Origin: Jackrogersella multiformis
Lineage: Eukaryota > Ascomycota > Sordariomycetes > Xylariales > Hypoxylaceae
Length of the DNA: 64,000 nucleotides
NCBI GenBank assembly: GCA_902806575.1
Contig: CADCXD010000018.1
Span: 2,294,001-2,358,000 of the forward strand
Direction: 5' to 3'
In this document: positions 36,968 to 47,870 of the stretch, piece by piece
How positions within the stretch are numbered: position 1 is the first letter of the stretch
Layout: each line of letters opens with the position of its first letter
Notes under the pieces: model-generated
What the model was told of the DNA's origin: nothing
Databases searched by the model: none
What the model saw: the letters and a program-made list of their open reading frames with translations, nothing else
Made by a program: the position numbers and the translations under genes

Positions 36968-39602
36968 TTAGATCTGGCTGCACCACCGGGTGAGAAATCC
37001 CGGCAGCTCACAAGCTGCAGGAATCTCCTCCAGTGCGACATCGAGTTTCCACATCTTGCCCTCTAGACCGCCGTGCGCAGCGTTACTCCGGCCGCCAATA
37101 CCGGCTGGGATAAGTATACCGAGAGACACTAAACGCTCCCATGCCACCGCAGCAACGCCTCGACCCCAAGTTCTTGCGCCCGCTCCTATCGCCATCATAC
37201 CGGATGTGGCCGACTGAACTCGTTGCTTACCCATCTGAGAACTATACTCATCGTAAGCCATGGCAAAATTAACCGTGTCAGTATGAGCAACGATATCGAG
37301 GCGGGCCGCGGAAATGAGCAGTGCCAACTCAAGATCCGACAGTGTCGCTAGAAGATGAAGCTTCGACTCCAAAGGCTCCAGAGAAACGCATCCTGGTGAA
37401 TACGACGGTATCGCTAAGTCTGGCGAAGAAGGCGAGATTGCCGAGAGAGGTAGAATACACGAGGTGAGGAATGCCGGTACAGATTTCGTTGTGTAGTAGT
37501 AATATTCGAGGTTGTCTTCAAACTTTGGGGTCTTGCGCAGAGTCTAGAATGCATTAGCAGAGCCCACGCGAACTAAGAAATATGGTAAAACCGAATTACC
37601 TCGATCTTTTTATCCCAGTAATCTCGGAACTCGTAAAAACCTTGTAGGCTCGTATCAAAACCCTCACGATGAAGATCGTCCTCGTCGACCGAAAGCCCTT
37701 GTTTGCAGATATCCCAATAAGAAGCCAACGTCTTCGGAAGGGACATGTAGACATATCGATGACTAAACCGACTCTTCACTCTCTTCTCCAAACTCTCTAC
37801 AACATCTACTCTCGTGGTCAACCCCAGCACTGCAATCGGTGCTTTCCTTGCTTGAGCAATATCAAATAAGTTATACAGTAGAGTCTGGCGGGCATGCGTC
37901 GCAAATAAGTCGAACTCGTCAATAACGAAAACGACAGACTTGGACGTTACGTCGTCGTCAGCCCCGGTGATCTCTGCAGGATGAGATAGAAGGGCCAACA
38001 GCGAAGCCATCGTATCGGCATAGTTGCTTGTCTAATAAAAATCAGTTTACGCTCCATTACACTGTATATGATAGTTAATACCTTATTTGTGAGGTCATCT
38101 TCAAGATTCATCTCCTTGCCGAGTTGACGCCAGATCTCCTTAAGAGCCAGCTTATCATCAGTATGGATAAACCCATTCAGGCGAACCACATGGAAGGCCT
38201 CCTGGTGCTCGGCTCCAAGATTCGAGATGATCTCTTCCATCAACGTAGTCTTGCCGCAACCTCTCGCACCGATGACCATCATTGAGTTGCCTTCGCCAGC
38301 CAAGACCGTCTGTTCTACTAACTGGAATGCCTTGTCATAAGATTCAGTTTGACCACAGAGCTTAATGCGACGTTGCCCAGAACATCGATCTAGTAGCACT
38401 CGCTGCATATGCCGTAGGTGCTGCTCAAAGTTTGGGATATTGGGAATCTCGGCCGGTTTCGTCGCGCGTATCTGTTTCTTGGGGGTCGTTCTCGCCCCTG
38501 ACAGAACATCTTCTTGCAAGCAGTTTCTGCAAATCCAATCGCCTTCTGGGATAACGGGTACGCCATAACATTTCTGGTGAACTGCTATATTGCAATTCTC
38601 GCAAAAGATGATCTCGTTCGGTGGCTCCGAGTCCGGCTTCGAGCATATAGCACACACTTCGTCGTCTTCGATCTCCTGTATCTTCTTCTCTTCGTCCTCG
38701 GTAGGCAGAATTGCATCAGTTATATCTTCTACGGCCTTCTTTTGCGTTTTTAACTTGGTAGTTTTCGAGGATATATCCTCGAAGAAAATCTCGTTTTCTT
38801 TGCCGCGATCATCATCATTAAATGCCACATTCTTCCGTGCCCGGCCAACCTTCTTCTTTCGCGGTGTCAATATTCCCTTGATGGCGGGTGAATTAACTGT
38901 AAGCGAAGCATTTGCACCGCGCCTTACAGGCAGGGCCTTTGTCGACTTAGTGCTAGACACGGGCACATCGAGCTTATTGTGTGCCTTGGGGGGTCTGCCC
39001 TTTCTTTTGGGTATATCCTGAACGATTTCATCCTGAATTGGACTAGCCGTGTTCTTTTTCCGCGATTCCAACAATCGAGTACTTACACTCTTCCTAGAAG
39101 AGGTGCTTGAGATGCCTGTAATGATTTTCATCCTAGGTGGTGTGTATTGAAGTTCATCCTGGCTTGTATTTATTCTTTCCCGATCAGGATCAACCTCCCC
39201 GTCGGAATCGGGCACGTCATACACATTGGCGGGTGCTCGTTGCTTCTTTCCTGGTGGCGGAATACCAAGTTTCTTGTGTTTAATTGGGAGTCTTTGTAGT
39301 GTCTCGATTGCTCCGCCATCACTTGTAGATCCAGGTAGATCATCGGCGGTATCATCAGTCGAGTTCGTCTGGTTGAGAGTGTGAGGGTTTGGGACTCTCT
39401 TTCGACCCAGCCCAAGAGCGTTTCCGATTGCAGAAGTAATGGCAGAGAAACCTTTCGGGGTAGACGGTGACTGGTTCGTAGCAAGACTATTGAGACGACG
39501 CCTCTTGACGGCGGCGGTTATTGTTGGCGTGACGGCTGGTGACGAATCCTCGGGACGACTTCGTTTCCTTCGACCGGAGCCGGGAGTTTTCTGGGTAGCC
39601 AT
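36968..39602 (-). CDS. orc4: Origin recognition complex subunit 4 with AT-hook and PHD finger
   Basis: AAA+ subunit of the six-protein complex that marks replication origins and loads the MCM helicase. Exons 38082-39602, 37600-38031 and 36968-37543 (introns of 50 and 56 nt) give 842 residues. Order: a basic disordered N-terminus; an AT-hook core KRKGRPPK at about 199-206; a PHD finger at about 317-361 with the Cys4-His-Cys3 pattern (VCAIC, FCENC, VHQKCYG, WICRNC); then the AAA+ module with Walker A GARGCGKT (445-452), Walker B FVIDEFDLF (from 542) and sensor region LGLTTRVDVVESLEKRV. The C-terminal winged-helix part lies in exon 3. Orc4 identity follows from the AAA+ part. Fission yeast Orc4 also uses AT-hooks to bind DNA, so the N-terminal extension probably helps chromatin targeting (inference). 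The protein is much longer than budding yeast Orc4. Confidence 0.92.
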
Positions 39603-40182
39603 ATTATAATTGGCAACACGTTCGTATTAAAAGGTTCTTCCATGGATGTTAGTCGTTAGATTTGAGTGCATTTCGTCCGTATGTGAAAGCGATAAAACCA
39701 TTATAGGTGGTGTAAATAATAAATGATGTAAATGTTTGACCCTTTGCTTTCAGGAGTTTCAAGGTTCCATATAAAAAAAGTTGGCTTCTGTAGGTATGTA
39801 CCTAGCTACGCTAAGAAGCAGGGGATGGGCCCATTTAAACGCGACGCGCCTTCTGTAATTTACGCGCTTTAGCGGGACCCGAGCTTCGGGAACAGCCCTA
39901 CGGCGTACCTACCTGGTACGCACACTGGAAGGTGCGGGGCACTCTATCGTGTAGGTATTACATCTAACTGGAGCTCTGAAAGCTCTTCAGAAATAAAACC
40001 TGTTCAATACAACACCATATACCCCTACATCATATATCCAATCACCGCCCCGCGAATATTTATACACGAATAATTCCAATCTTTTATTTAGATATAAAGA
40101 CTTTAAAATGTATAGAACTATATCCTAGGTAAGATATAAATACAAAAGACCGGTTTACATTTCAATACCTACCGGCTCTGAA
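39603..40182. other. Intergenic between orc4 start and P450 3' end
   Basis: Holds the orc4 promoter and the P450 3' UTR. No gene or clear element is seen. Confidence 0.5.
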
Positions 40183-42033
40183 TCACTCTGCATACAATGC
40201 GATCTTTACTCCCTGGCTCGGCTTACCCACAATCTCTGCCTCGTGCTTCTGCGCGTGCCAATCTCCGCGGTACTCGATGCGGTCGTATTTCTGGAGTATC
40301 TTAACCACTGGACCCGATCACTATTAACACGCTTCCTTTTCCCTGTTCACATATTCACCTATTAAGGGAAAACGGATTGTAGTGAAACTTACTACAATAT
40401 GCCATCTCAGTCATGGCGAAATTCTGTCCGACGCAAATACGTGGCCCGCCATTGAAGGGGACATACTGCCAAGGCTTCGGCGTCCAACTCACCCACCTCT
40501 CGGGGGAGAACAGCGCGGGGTCCTCGAACTTCTCTGATATCGGCGGGTAGAGCTCCTTTCGCCGTTGCATCGCGTGCGTGCTGTAGAACACGGTGTCGCC
40601 CTTGACCACCGAGACAGGCGGCTGGCCCGGCCTCGTCGGGAGGGTCGTGTCTTCCAGCGCGGCGCGCACGTTATACGGCACGGCGGAGTAGAGCCTTAGT
40701 GTCTCGTTCAGGGTGTGTCGCAGATACGACATGTCCTTGAGGTCCGCGTACGTGGGAGTCCGGGTTCGACCGACCGAGCTAATGATCTCGTTACGAAGCC
40801 TCTCGAACTTGTCGGGGTAATTGGACAACTCGTAAAACGCCCATGACAGCGTCGCGGCTGTCGTGTCGCGTCCAGCCAGGAGCACGGCGATGATCTGGTC
40901 GCGGAGCACTTGGCGATTGCGCGTACACCGCGCAATGCTGTGTAAGAAGGTAAAGTGTTTATCGGAGTGTGAGAGCTTCTCTAGCTCCTCCTGTGGCAAC
41001 GCCAGTGCTTGCTCGATATACGGCATGATGAATCGGTCTATTTCTTGGATCCCATTATTGTATCGGCCACGGGGAATAAGGAATTCAAATGGCCTGGCCT
41101 GTGGGTTAGCAGAGCAACACAAGATGACGGCATGTGCAAAATGCGAAATCGAATTTATATTCTTACCCAACCGCTGTCAACAACGTCTGGATTTTTTGGA
41201 CGTCGCCGAAAGCCTTGGCGAATTCACTTTGGGGGCTTTATGAGAGGTTAGCGAGAGTGGTAACAGCATAAGCGACGTGTGTATTGAGAAGATTTGCATA
41301 CTTGTCCAAACTGCCAACACTCGCTCCGAGAAGGAAGTCCGTGGTGACATCGAGAGTCATCCGATAGAAAAGATCCATGATATCTACTGTATGCCCCGAG
41401 GGCGGGAGTTTAGTCATGAGCGCTGACGTCCATTTCTCGAACGTGGCCAGGTCGCTGACCCTTTCCTTGATAAACATCGGCCGGATCAAGCTACGACTAT
41501 TGTGCCAGAGCTGACCGTCAGTCGTAAAGATGCTATCGCCGAGAAATGGCCTCCACAGGTCGTGAAACCGGGCCCCCTTTCCAAAATCAGTGAATTGAGT
41601 CGCAAGTATTGCCTTGATATGCTCCGGGTCTCGAGTGAAAATGTATCTCTCCCCTGGGAAAACCTGGAGCTCGACTAAATCCGGACACTCGGGAGTTGCT
41701 GCGTCAAATAAACTGTTATACTGCGCTAGGTATTCATTCCTTAACAGAGCCCTAGCTGAATCGAAGAACCACGGGGCCGCTTTTTAATTCACAGTTAGTA
41801 CGTCGGAAACGTTTTTCTCAGACTAAGGACATTACATCTCCCTCGCACCGCCTTCCAAGACTGAACTCACCCGTAAGAGGATTGCTTGCGAGACTAGGGG
41901 CGCGCACACCTCCTATCTTCTTGATCTTAAGCTCGTTTCTCATTACTTGAACCGCATAGCAGACCATGGCAGAAGCCAGCGACAAGGCACCAGCGACCCC
42001 AATGTAAACGAATGACACTTGATCCAGCAACAT
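40183..42033 (-). CDS. Cytochrome P450, CYP52-like (alkane/fatty-acid hydroxylase type)
   Basis: Membrane haem monooxygenase. Five exons (41871-42033, 41302-41779, 41167-41226, 40393-41093, 40183-40307) join in frame to 508 residues. An N-terminal membrane anchor (FVYIGVAGALSLASAMVCYAV) precedes the catalytic domain. Key motifs: WHNSRSLIRPMF (C-helix), I-helix AGRDTT (307-312), ExxR ETLR (364-367) and the haem loop FNGGPRICVG with Cys454. The ending MVKILQKYDRIEYRGD comes from the last, separately spliced exon. Overall pattern is the CYP52/CYP539 group, usually terminal hydroxylation of alkanes or fatty acids in the ER; the substrate here is not proven. Intron 3 has two AGs close together and only the second keeps frame. 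Four CCAGCTG boxes lie 330-480 bp upstream. Confidence 0.92.
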
Positions 42034-42788
42034 TATAATTCAATCCACCTTTTCCACAAGCTTTGAACAATAATTTTAGCTTTCGTAAGTATATGCTCCT
42101 ATGTCTTACGAATGATATTTGAGCCTTAAGTATAGTATTACTGAGGAGCAAGAGGCATATGAAGTCGGCGAACGTGGGAGTCCTCTGCATACCTCGACGT
42201 GTCTAGCCGAGCGTAAGCCGTCAATCATTTCTTAGTAGGAAGATAACGTCGTATAGAGAACTTATAGAGCCAATTGAGTCCATCGCAGGGGTTCTCCGCA
42301 AGCCATCGCGAACCTGATGCAACGTACGGAAGTCGCCTTCAAAATTTATCCATATTAAGGTGGACGGCCAGCTGACGCCAGCTGTTCAGCGACTGGCGCT
42401 CGTATAATCCTGGTTTAGCCTTAAGGGCTTAGACACTTCGGTATCCGCTAATGCCGCCTGTCCGGAACCCCTAATGGTTTGTAAGGTCGTACCACCAGCT
42501 GTATGCCAGCTGTGTAAGGTCCCTCTGCCAGTATTCCTGTAACCTATAATAACTTCCGTAAAACTATGAAATGAATCGGAAGATTTATGCACCATTATAT
42601 TTATAGGTATGTACCCTTTTACTATGCCCAGGAGTTCTAAAAACGGGGAAGTAGGATTGACTTTTCAGCTCAAGGTCCTCTTAATCCCATGGCTTTCACA
42701 AAATATGAATACCCATTCTCCCCCCTCCCTCCAAAAAATCCCTTCTCCATCCTCCTCTCAACCAAGCCCGCATGTAATCCCATCATTC
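42034..42788. promoter_or_regulatory. P450 upstream region with clustered CCAGCTG boxes
   Basis: CCAGCTG occurs at about 42368, 42378, 42495 and 42506, in two pairs spaced 10-11 bp. CAGCTG is a bHLH-type (E-box) palindrome. A regulatory role for the P450 gene is inference. A pyrimidine-rich tract runs at 42715-42790, up to the 3' end of the next gene. Confidence 0.35.
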
Positions 42789-43325
42789 TCAAGTCCCAAC
42801 CCCCGCCCTGACATCCCCAGCATCAGGAACCCTCCCCATCCTCCTCTCTTCCTTAATCGCCTCCCTCCTCCCAGCCTGCTCCTCCTTGCTGCTTCGCGTA
42901 TTAGCAACCCCTTTTCCTCGACACTAATAACGTAGAAATACACATGCGACATACCGATCCAGATCAGCCGCCAGATCCGGCTGCTCGCCGCTGGCCCCGG
43001 ACTTGCGCTCCACGGCGCCGGCTACGTCGCCCTCCCCCGGGGCCCGCATCTGCTCGCCCTCCAACTCTTGGCTCCGGCCCGCCTGCTCCTGGGTGCGGCC
43101 GTGCCTCTCCTCTCCCGCCGGCGCGCCGCGGACTCCGTGCCCCAGGCTCGAGGGCGTGGCGTCGGCTAGGCTGGAGGACTGGCCCGGCGGCACGCGCTCG
43201 TCGGTGGGCTTGTCGTATGTGCGGTGCCGCGCGCTGTTCTGCTCCGAGGGGTTCGACGTCGCCGGGTTTCCCCGGGCCTCGTACGCGGCGCTCTTGGGAG
43301 GCTGCGCCGGACCGGAGGGGTCCAT
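42789..43325 (-). CDS. Small disordered conserved fungal protein
   Basis: Exons 42955-43325 and 42789-42888 across a 66-nt intron give 156 residues. The sequence is hydrophilic and rich in Gly, Glu, Pro and Ser, with blocks QPPKSAAYEARG, PSEQNSARHRTYDKP, GVRGAPAGEE and ELEGEQMRAPGEGDVA. I recognise these from unnamed fungal homologues, though the function is not known to me. Exon 2 restores the recurrent ending DLDR-KEEQAGRREAIKEERR, which supports the splice. The acceptor is a tandem AAGCAG, so a one-serine isoform (DLDRSKEEQ) is possible. No membrane segment or enzyme motif is seen. High charge and disorder suggest a stress-type or chaperone-like protein, but that is speculation. Confidence 0.75.
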
Positions 43326-44289
43326 TCTGACAGGTAGGTAGGTAGATAGTTACAGATGTGAGATAACGCTTAATTTTTCAATTTTTCTAGTTACGCCGTG
43401 GGCGCAAAGGGCGTAAAGGGTACTGTTACTGTAGCATAAGCTCGTGGTAAGCACAAGAGCAAGTCAATTGCGACATGGTTGATGCTATGTACTCTCATGA
43501 CGCAGTGTAGAGAGAGCTCTAGTCGATGACGTCGATGAGACGCAACTCCAGAATAGGAAATTAGCTCTAGCTAGATATTTGTATACTTACCTAGGTACCT
43601 ACCTACCTAGGAGGTAGGTAAGTGAGATCCCAATTGCCCAATCAACAATCATGTTATTAATAAGTGAGAACTGTAATAGATGAATATCAAATTAATTATT
43701 CTTTGAAACAAAGTAGGCCTGTTATAAGACTGGAGAGTATTAGGAATGTTTTTTTGAACTTAGATTTTTGTTACTGGTACATCAAGTCTCAATGTCTATT
43801 GGTGTAGTATTAGAGCTTGTGGAGGTATGGAGCTAATATATTTTGATCTTACAATCTTCAAGCGTCACAGAAAAATAATACATAATTCAGGGGAAACGAC
43901 AATCAATAATGCCGCTTCAATATCATACCTAAGAGCCTCTCGATATATTATTAATATTAGTATTATTATTATCATTGCATTTTCAACAGACTTCAAAAAT
44001 GATAACTAGGTACCTAATATACATATATGACTTTATCCTGAAGACCCCTTGCCTCAAGAGTTGAATAACACCAGTCTGAAACGGGATAAAATAAAACTCC
44101 CTAAACCATATATACCTCTAAACATATGCTGTGTTCATAAATTAGACGCGTTAGTGACACATGTCATGTCAAGACAAAAAGAAAAGTGACCAAGACCAAC
44201 CAGCATGAGCTCTCTACCCTCGTTGGGAGGGACGCACGGCTACAGCTGAGCTAGCGAACAGCCGTTATTACTTGACCTGATCGAAATAC
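43326..44289. other. Intergenic
   Basis: Upstream of the small disordered protein gene and downstream of the F-box/ankyrin gene. (CCTA)n/(TAGG)n with ACCTAGGT lies at 43590-43625, then an AT-rich stretch. No gene is seen. Confidence 0.5.
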
Positions 44290-46518
44290 TTAAAACTCCG
44301 TCACATGTAATGGGCCGCAGTAATCCTCGTCCTTGTCATCAGGCCAGATTGGTAGCTGCTCCATTGTATACATGAGCATGACTTTCCTCTCGGCGTCCTT
44401 GTCAACCCCTCGTATATCGTATTCCTTAATCCACTCTAGGTCCCCATCGTCTCCGGCTTCTGACGGACTGCGCAGGTATCTCAGGTATCCTTGAAGCCAG
44501 GGGCCTCTAGCTAGCACACGGGGGATGTAGAATTCCTCCGCTGGCCGGGACTCCGGCGGAGTGGCCAACCACCATTTCCTTATCTCCGGTAGGCGGTTCT
44601 TCGAGCGTATAGCATACTCGAATGGAGAGAGAATTTGGATAGATGTGTTCGGCAGTCGTCGGCATTCTGCGCCTGGGCGAGGGTGAAATGGATCGGCGCC
44701 AAGATCAAAAAGCAGTGCAACTACCTCGAATTCGCCAATTTCTAGAGCTGCCATCATAGGTGTTTGAAATTTTCCGTCTAGAGCGTTAATATCCATGCCG
44801 ACTTTAATTAGGCGTCGTACAAGTGCAATACTCCCACGGTATGCAGCCAGATGAAGCCACGGTTTGAATTTTTTCGAGGGTGATAAAACGCCGTAGCTAA
44901 TGAGCATTTGGCATTGCTCTTCACCCGAAATACGCAACGCTATACTGAAAAGAACCTCGAGCTGATGGTTCGATAAAAAATTCAGACAGAAGGAGAGCGC
45001 TTCATTTTGTACACCAATATGGTCTCTGTCGAGTATTTCCAAAGCCCAAGAATAGGCCTCCACGTTTGCCTCGTCGGAAGTTGCACCATAGTACATCAGA
45101 ATCTTGGCCGGCTGATATCTACGATTTCTTAGGCAGGTCTCAAAAAGTTCATTAATATACCCGTCACGAACATTTTTCTGCGTTGCTAACTGAAGGAGCG
45201 CATCAAGTGGCCTGTGGTCTCGGCGGATGCAAAAATCAACGGCAAGTTCTAGCTGGGTACGGGTGCCGTGACGATCCTCGGGATAACGTGTATCTAAACG
45301 AACACCTGCAGCGACTAAAAGACTTGCTTTTCCAATGAGTTCGTTTATGGGCCTGTCAAGGGTCCATAGCAAATCGACAGGTGTCATGAGGTCGCGTTCT
45401 CTGGGCTTGTGCACGTCAGCCCCTGCTTTGAGCAGTTCGAAGACAGCTGAAATGGCGCCCATTTCGACAGCCGTGCAGAGTGCCGTGTCTCCTGCAAAGG
45501 GTTCGTCAAGGGCAGCTCCCATGGCAATGAGTTTACGAAGCACCTCGTTTTGCTGAGCCGACTCTTCCCTGTCTTTTTGGTCGTAAAAAAGGTGGATCTT
45601 CCAAGTAATGGCAATCAACGGACCAATCGTAAACTCATCTTGGATCACATTGGGGATGACACAAGTCGGGTTAACTTGAGCCCCAGCATCCAGCAACACC
45701 ATTGCATTGCTAAAATATCCCCTTTCGATTGCTTTGGTAAGGGGAAATTGATAGCCGTGTTCTGCGTTGATGTCGGCGCCAAGATCCAGTAATGCTTGGA
45801 TTGTCTTTCCGTTGTGACGCTTCATCACGGCATAATGCAAGGGCCTCTGGCCTATTTGATCAGGTTGGTTGACGTCGATTCCCATGGTCTTAACAAGGTA
45901 CTCTATCACCGTAGGCAAGCCGTGTCGGGCAGCCAAGTGTATTGCTGCCTGCTCTGTGGTGTCCTTGAAACGATACTTGGCACCGCGCGATAGCAGGAGT
46001 ATGGCTGTAGATTCATGGCCTGATATAAGTGCGGTGTGTAGGACGGAGTAATCAGGAGAGACACAGTCTTCAGGCCAGGGTGTGAAAGGGAATGGGGAAT
46101 CGACATTCATGCGTTTGCAGGGTGTGCATTCCATCGGTGCTCCGTGGTCAAGAAGCCACGATACCGCGGCATCGTGCCCGTACTCGGCGGCGCTATGTAT
46201 AGGATCAGTCTTGAGGAAGGAACCTAGATAGTGCTGATATTTAAGTGTTTTCTCAAGAATATCGACCCTGTTCCTCAAAGCGGCCCAATGGACAGCGGAC
46301 GTGACAGAAGTAGAGTAGAAGGCATCTTCGAAGCGTCCGTGCTTGGCATTGACACGCCAGAGAAGGGGGATGAATATGTTGTGAAATTTCCGATTAACGA
46401 AGGCTAGCGAAGCCAAGGTGCGATCAGTTGGGAATTGATCCAAAGGGGGCTTCTTATATTCCGCAAAACTACCGATGATGAGCAAGACCTCGGCAGGCAA
46501 TTTATCGAATAGTGACAT
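44290..46518 (-). CDS. F-box-like and ankyrin-repeat protein
   Basis: Single exon, 742 residues. Residues 1-55 (LPAEVLLIIGSFAE ... LASLAFVNRKFHNIFIPLLW) are an F-box-like segment, which in known proteins binds Skp1 in SCF ubiquitin ligases. The rest is a long row of ankyrin repeats: DPIHSAAEYGHDAAVSWLLDHGA, AAIHLAARHGLPTVIEYLV, RPLHYAVMKRHNGKTIQALL, TALCTAVEMGAISAVFELLKAGADV and PMMAALEIGEFEVVALLFDLGADP. A negatively charged C-terminal tail with no repeats follows. It probably recruits a protein substrate for ubiquitination (inference). Such genes are numerous and fast-evolving in filamentous fungi, so orthology cannot be set. It diverges from the eIF1A-like gene with 854 bp between starts. 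Confidence 0.88.
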   Translation of the reverse strand: MSLFDKLPAEVLLIIGSFAEYKKPPLDQFPTDRTLASLAFVNRKFHNIFIPLLWRVNAKHGRFEDAFYSTSVTSAVHWAALRNRVDILEKTLKYQHYLGSFLKTDPIHSAAEYGHDAAVSWLLDHGAPMECTPCKRMNVDSPFPFTPWPEDCVSPDYSVLHTALISGHESTAILLLSRGAKYRFKDTTEQAAIHLAARHGLPTVIEYLVKTMGIDVNQPDQIGQRPLHYAVMKRHNGKTIQALLDLGADINAEHGYQFPLTKAIERGYFSNAMVLLDAGAQVNPTCVIPNVIQDEFTIGPLIAITWKIHLFYDQKDREESAQQNEVLRKLIAMGAALDEPFAGDTALCTAVEMGAISAVFELLKAGADVHKPRERDLMTPVDLLWTLDRPINELIGKASLLVAAGVRLDTRYPEDRHGTRTQLELAVDFCIRRDHRPLDALLQLATQKNVRDGYINELFETCLRNRRYQPAKILMYYGATSDEANVEAYSWALEILDRDHIGVQNEALSFCLNFLSNHQLEVLFSIALRISGEEQCQMLISYGVLSPSKKFKPWLHLAAYRGSIALVRRLIKVGMDINALDGKFQTPMMAALEIGEFEVVALLFDLGADPFHPRPGAECRRLPNTSIQILSPFEYAIRSKNRLPEIRKWWLATPPESRPAEEFYIPRVLARGPWLQGYLRYLRSPSEAGDDGDLEWIKEYDIRGVDKDAERKVMLMYTMEQLPIWPDDKDEDYCGPLHVTEF

Positions 46519-47372
46519 GGCTGTTGATAGGATAACAAGAGCAACGAGAGTAGCTTATAAAAGCCAAAGAAGCCGCAGAGGTCACAAAATGAGGTTGACG
46601 TGTCGAGGCTGTCATTTTAAGAACGAAGGAGCAGAGATTAAAGAGTAGAGAGTACCTAGTAGCGTAGTTTAAGCCATGGCCACATACCGATCATTGCTAC
46701 TCGTTTCGAAGAATGAGAAGAAATTAGCTTATGAATTAATTTAAGAATAGGTAGTAGCAAAATTAAACCGGTTTACCTACCTTACCTAGGTAACTAGGTA
46801 GGTATTATAAGTGCAAGGATGTGACAAATTTGAATGAGAGGATATGGATATAAAGTAGCTGGTAGCTATCATCGTTACCTACCTAATAAGAAGCTGAATC
46901 TCTCTATCATGAGTGCGGGTAGAAGTTCTGTGACGGATACTTTTGAAAGATACTTATGAAAAATACCAATGACGTAATAACGCTGTAACGGGCATGATCT
47001 ATAAAAAGATATTCAAAAAAAAAAGATATTCACTATTAAAAGACATTCACTAAACAACAGCTTGAATAGTGGGACTCATAGAATCAATTGTTTTATTAGC
47101 ACCTACCTGGACTGCACTAATCTACTTACCTGGTAAGAATTTCGATCAGCTTCAGCTTTATAGTTATGTATTTATACCGACCTAGGTAGGTAAGTATGTC
47201 GCCGGCAGAACTACGGATAAGCACACCAAGCTACAGCATTAGCTCCACTATATTTTCACTCGCGGTTCATATTGTGCTTTCAACTAAAAAGTACAATTCG
47301 TGCTCTTATGTTTGCTCATCGGAAAAGTCCTAGTACTGCAAAGATATATCTGCAAATCCTCGGTAACTGAAG
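46519..47372. promoter_or_regulatory. Divergent intergenic region
   Basis: Shared upstream region of the F-box/ankyrin gene and the eIF1A-like gene. ACCTAGGT palindromes lie near 46784 and 47179. No TATA box was chosen on either side. Confidence 0.4.
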
Positions 47373-47844
47373 ATGGGTCGGCCAAAGCGCGACATACGCG
47401 CAGCTGCAGAAGAGTCAACCACGCCTCCGGGCCAGCTCACTGAAACCCAATCGCTCGCCAAGGTGATCAAGGCCGAGGGTAACAGTCTTTACGCCTGTTC
47501 TCTGCCCAACCGGCGAACCGTACTCGTCGAACTCGCAGCTCGCTTCCGTAATACCATCTGGATCAAACGCGGAGGATATGTCCTGGTAGAACTGACCCAC
47601 CCTGAGGAGCAAAAGGGCAAGGTAGAGGGCGAGATTGTGAATGTCGTCCATGATGAGAAGGAGTGGCGGAAACAGAGCTACTGGTCAGTTTGATTCGGCC
47701 TTGCTAAGAAAACTGCGAGAAAACTGCGAAGCTAACGCAGTACATAGGCCAAAGGAGTTTCCCCGATCTACCTACGAGGACGACGACGACGAAGACTCCA
47801 CCGTGGGCAGGATGCCACCATCGGATTCAGAGGATGAGGATTGA
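47373..47844 (+). CDS. eIF1A-like S1-domain RNA-binding protein (EIF1AD family)
   Basis: Exons 47373-47683 and 47748-47844 across a 64-nt intron (GTCAGT donor, CTAAC branch, TAG acceptor) give 135 residues. The core (residues 25-105) is the S1/eIF1A OB fold: QSLAKVIKAEGNSLYACSLP, VELAARFRNTIWIKRGGYVLV and the following KGKVEGEIVNVV. Splicing restores SYWPKEFP, which is conserved in the family. The C-terminus is strongly acidic (EDDDDED and SDSEDED). This is the EIF1AD-type protein, distinct from translation factor eIF1A by its length, start and tail; human EIF1AD has been linked to late 40S subunit maturation. It ends 26 nt from the alg3 stop on the other strand, so the two 3' UTRs should overlap. 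Confidence 0.88.
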
Positions 47845-47870
47845 ATGCTTATTAGTCATCTCTACCAGAC

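Noticed and set aside
36968..43325. Secondary-metabolite cluster around the P450
   Set aside because: Neighbours are Orc4, a DUF7053 protein and a small disordered protein. There is no polyketide synthase, NRPS, terpene cyclase or transporter.
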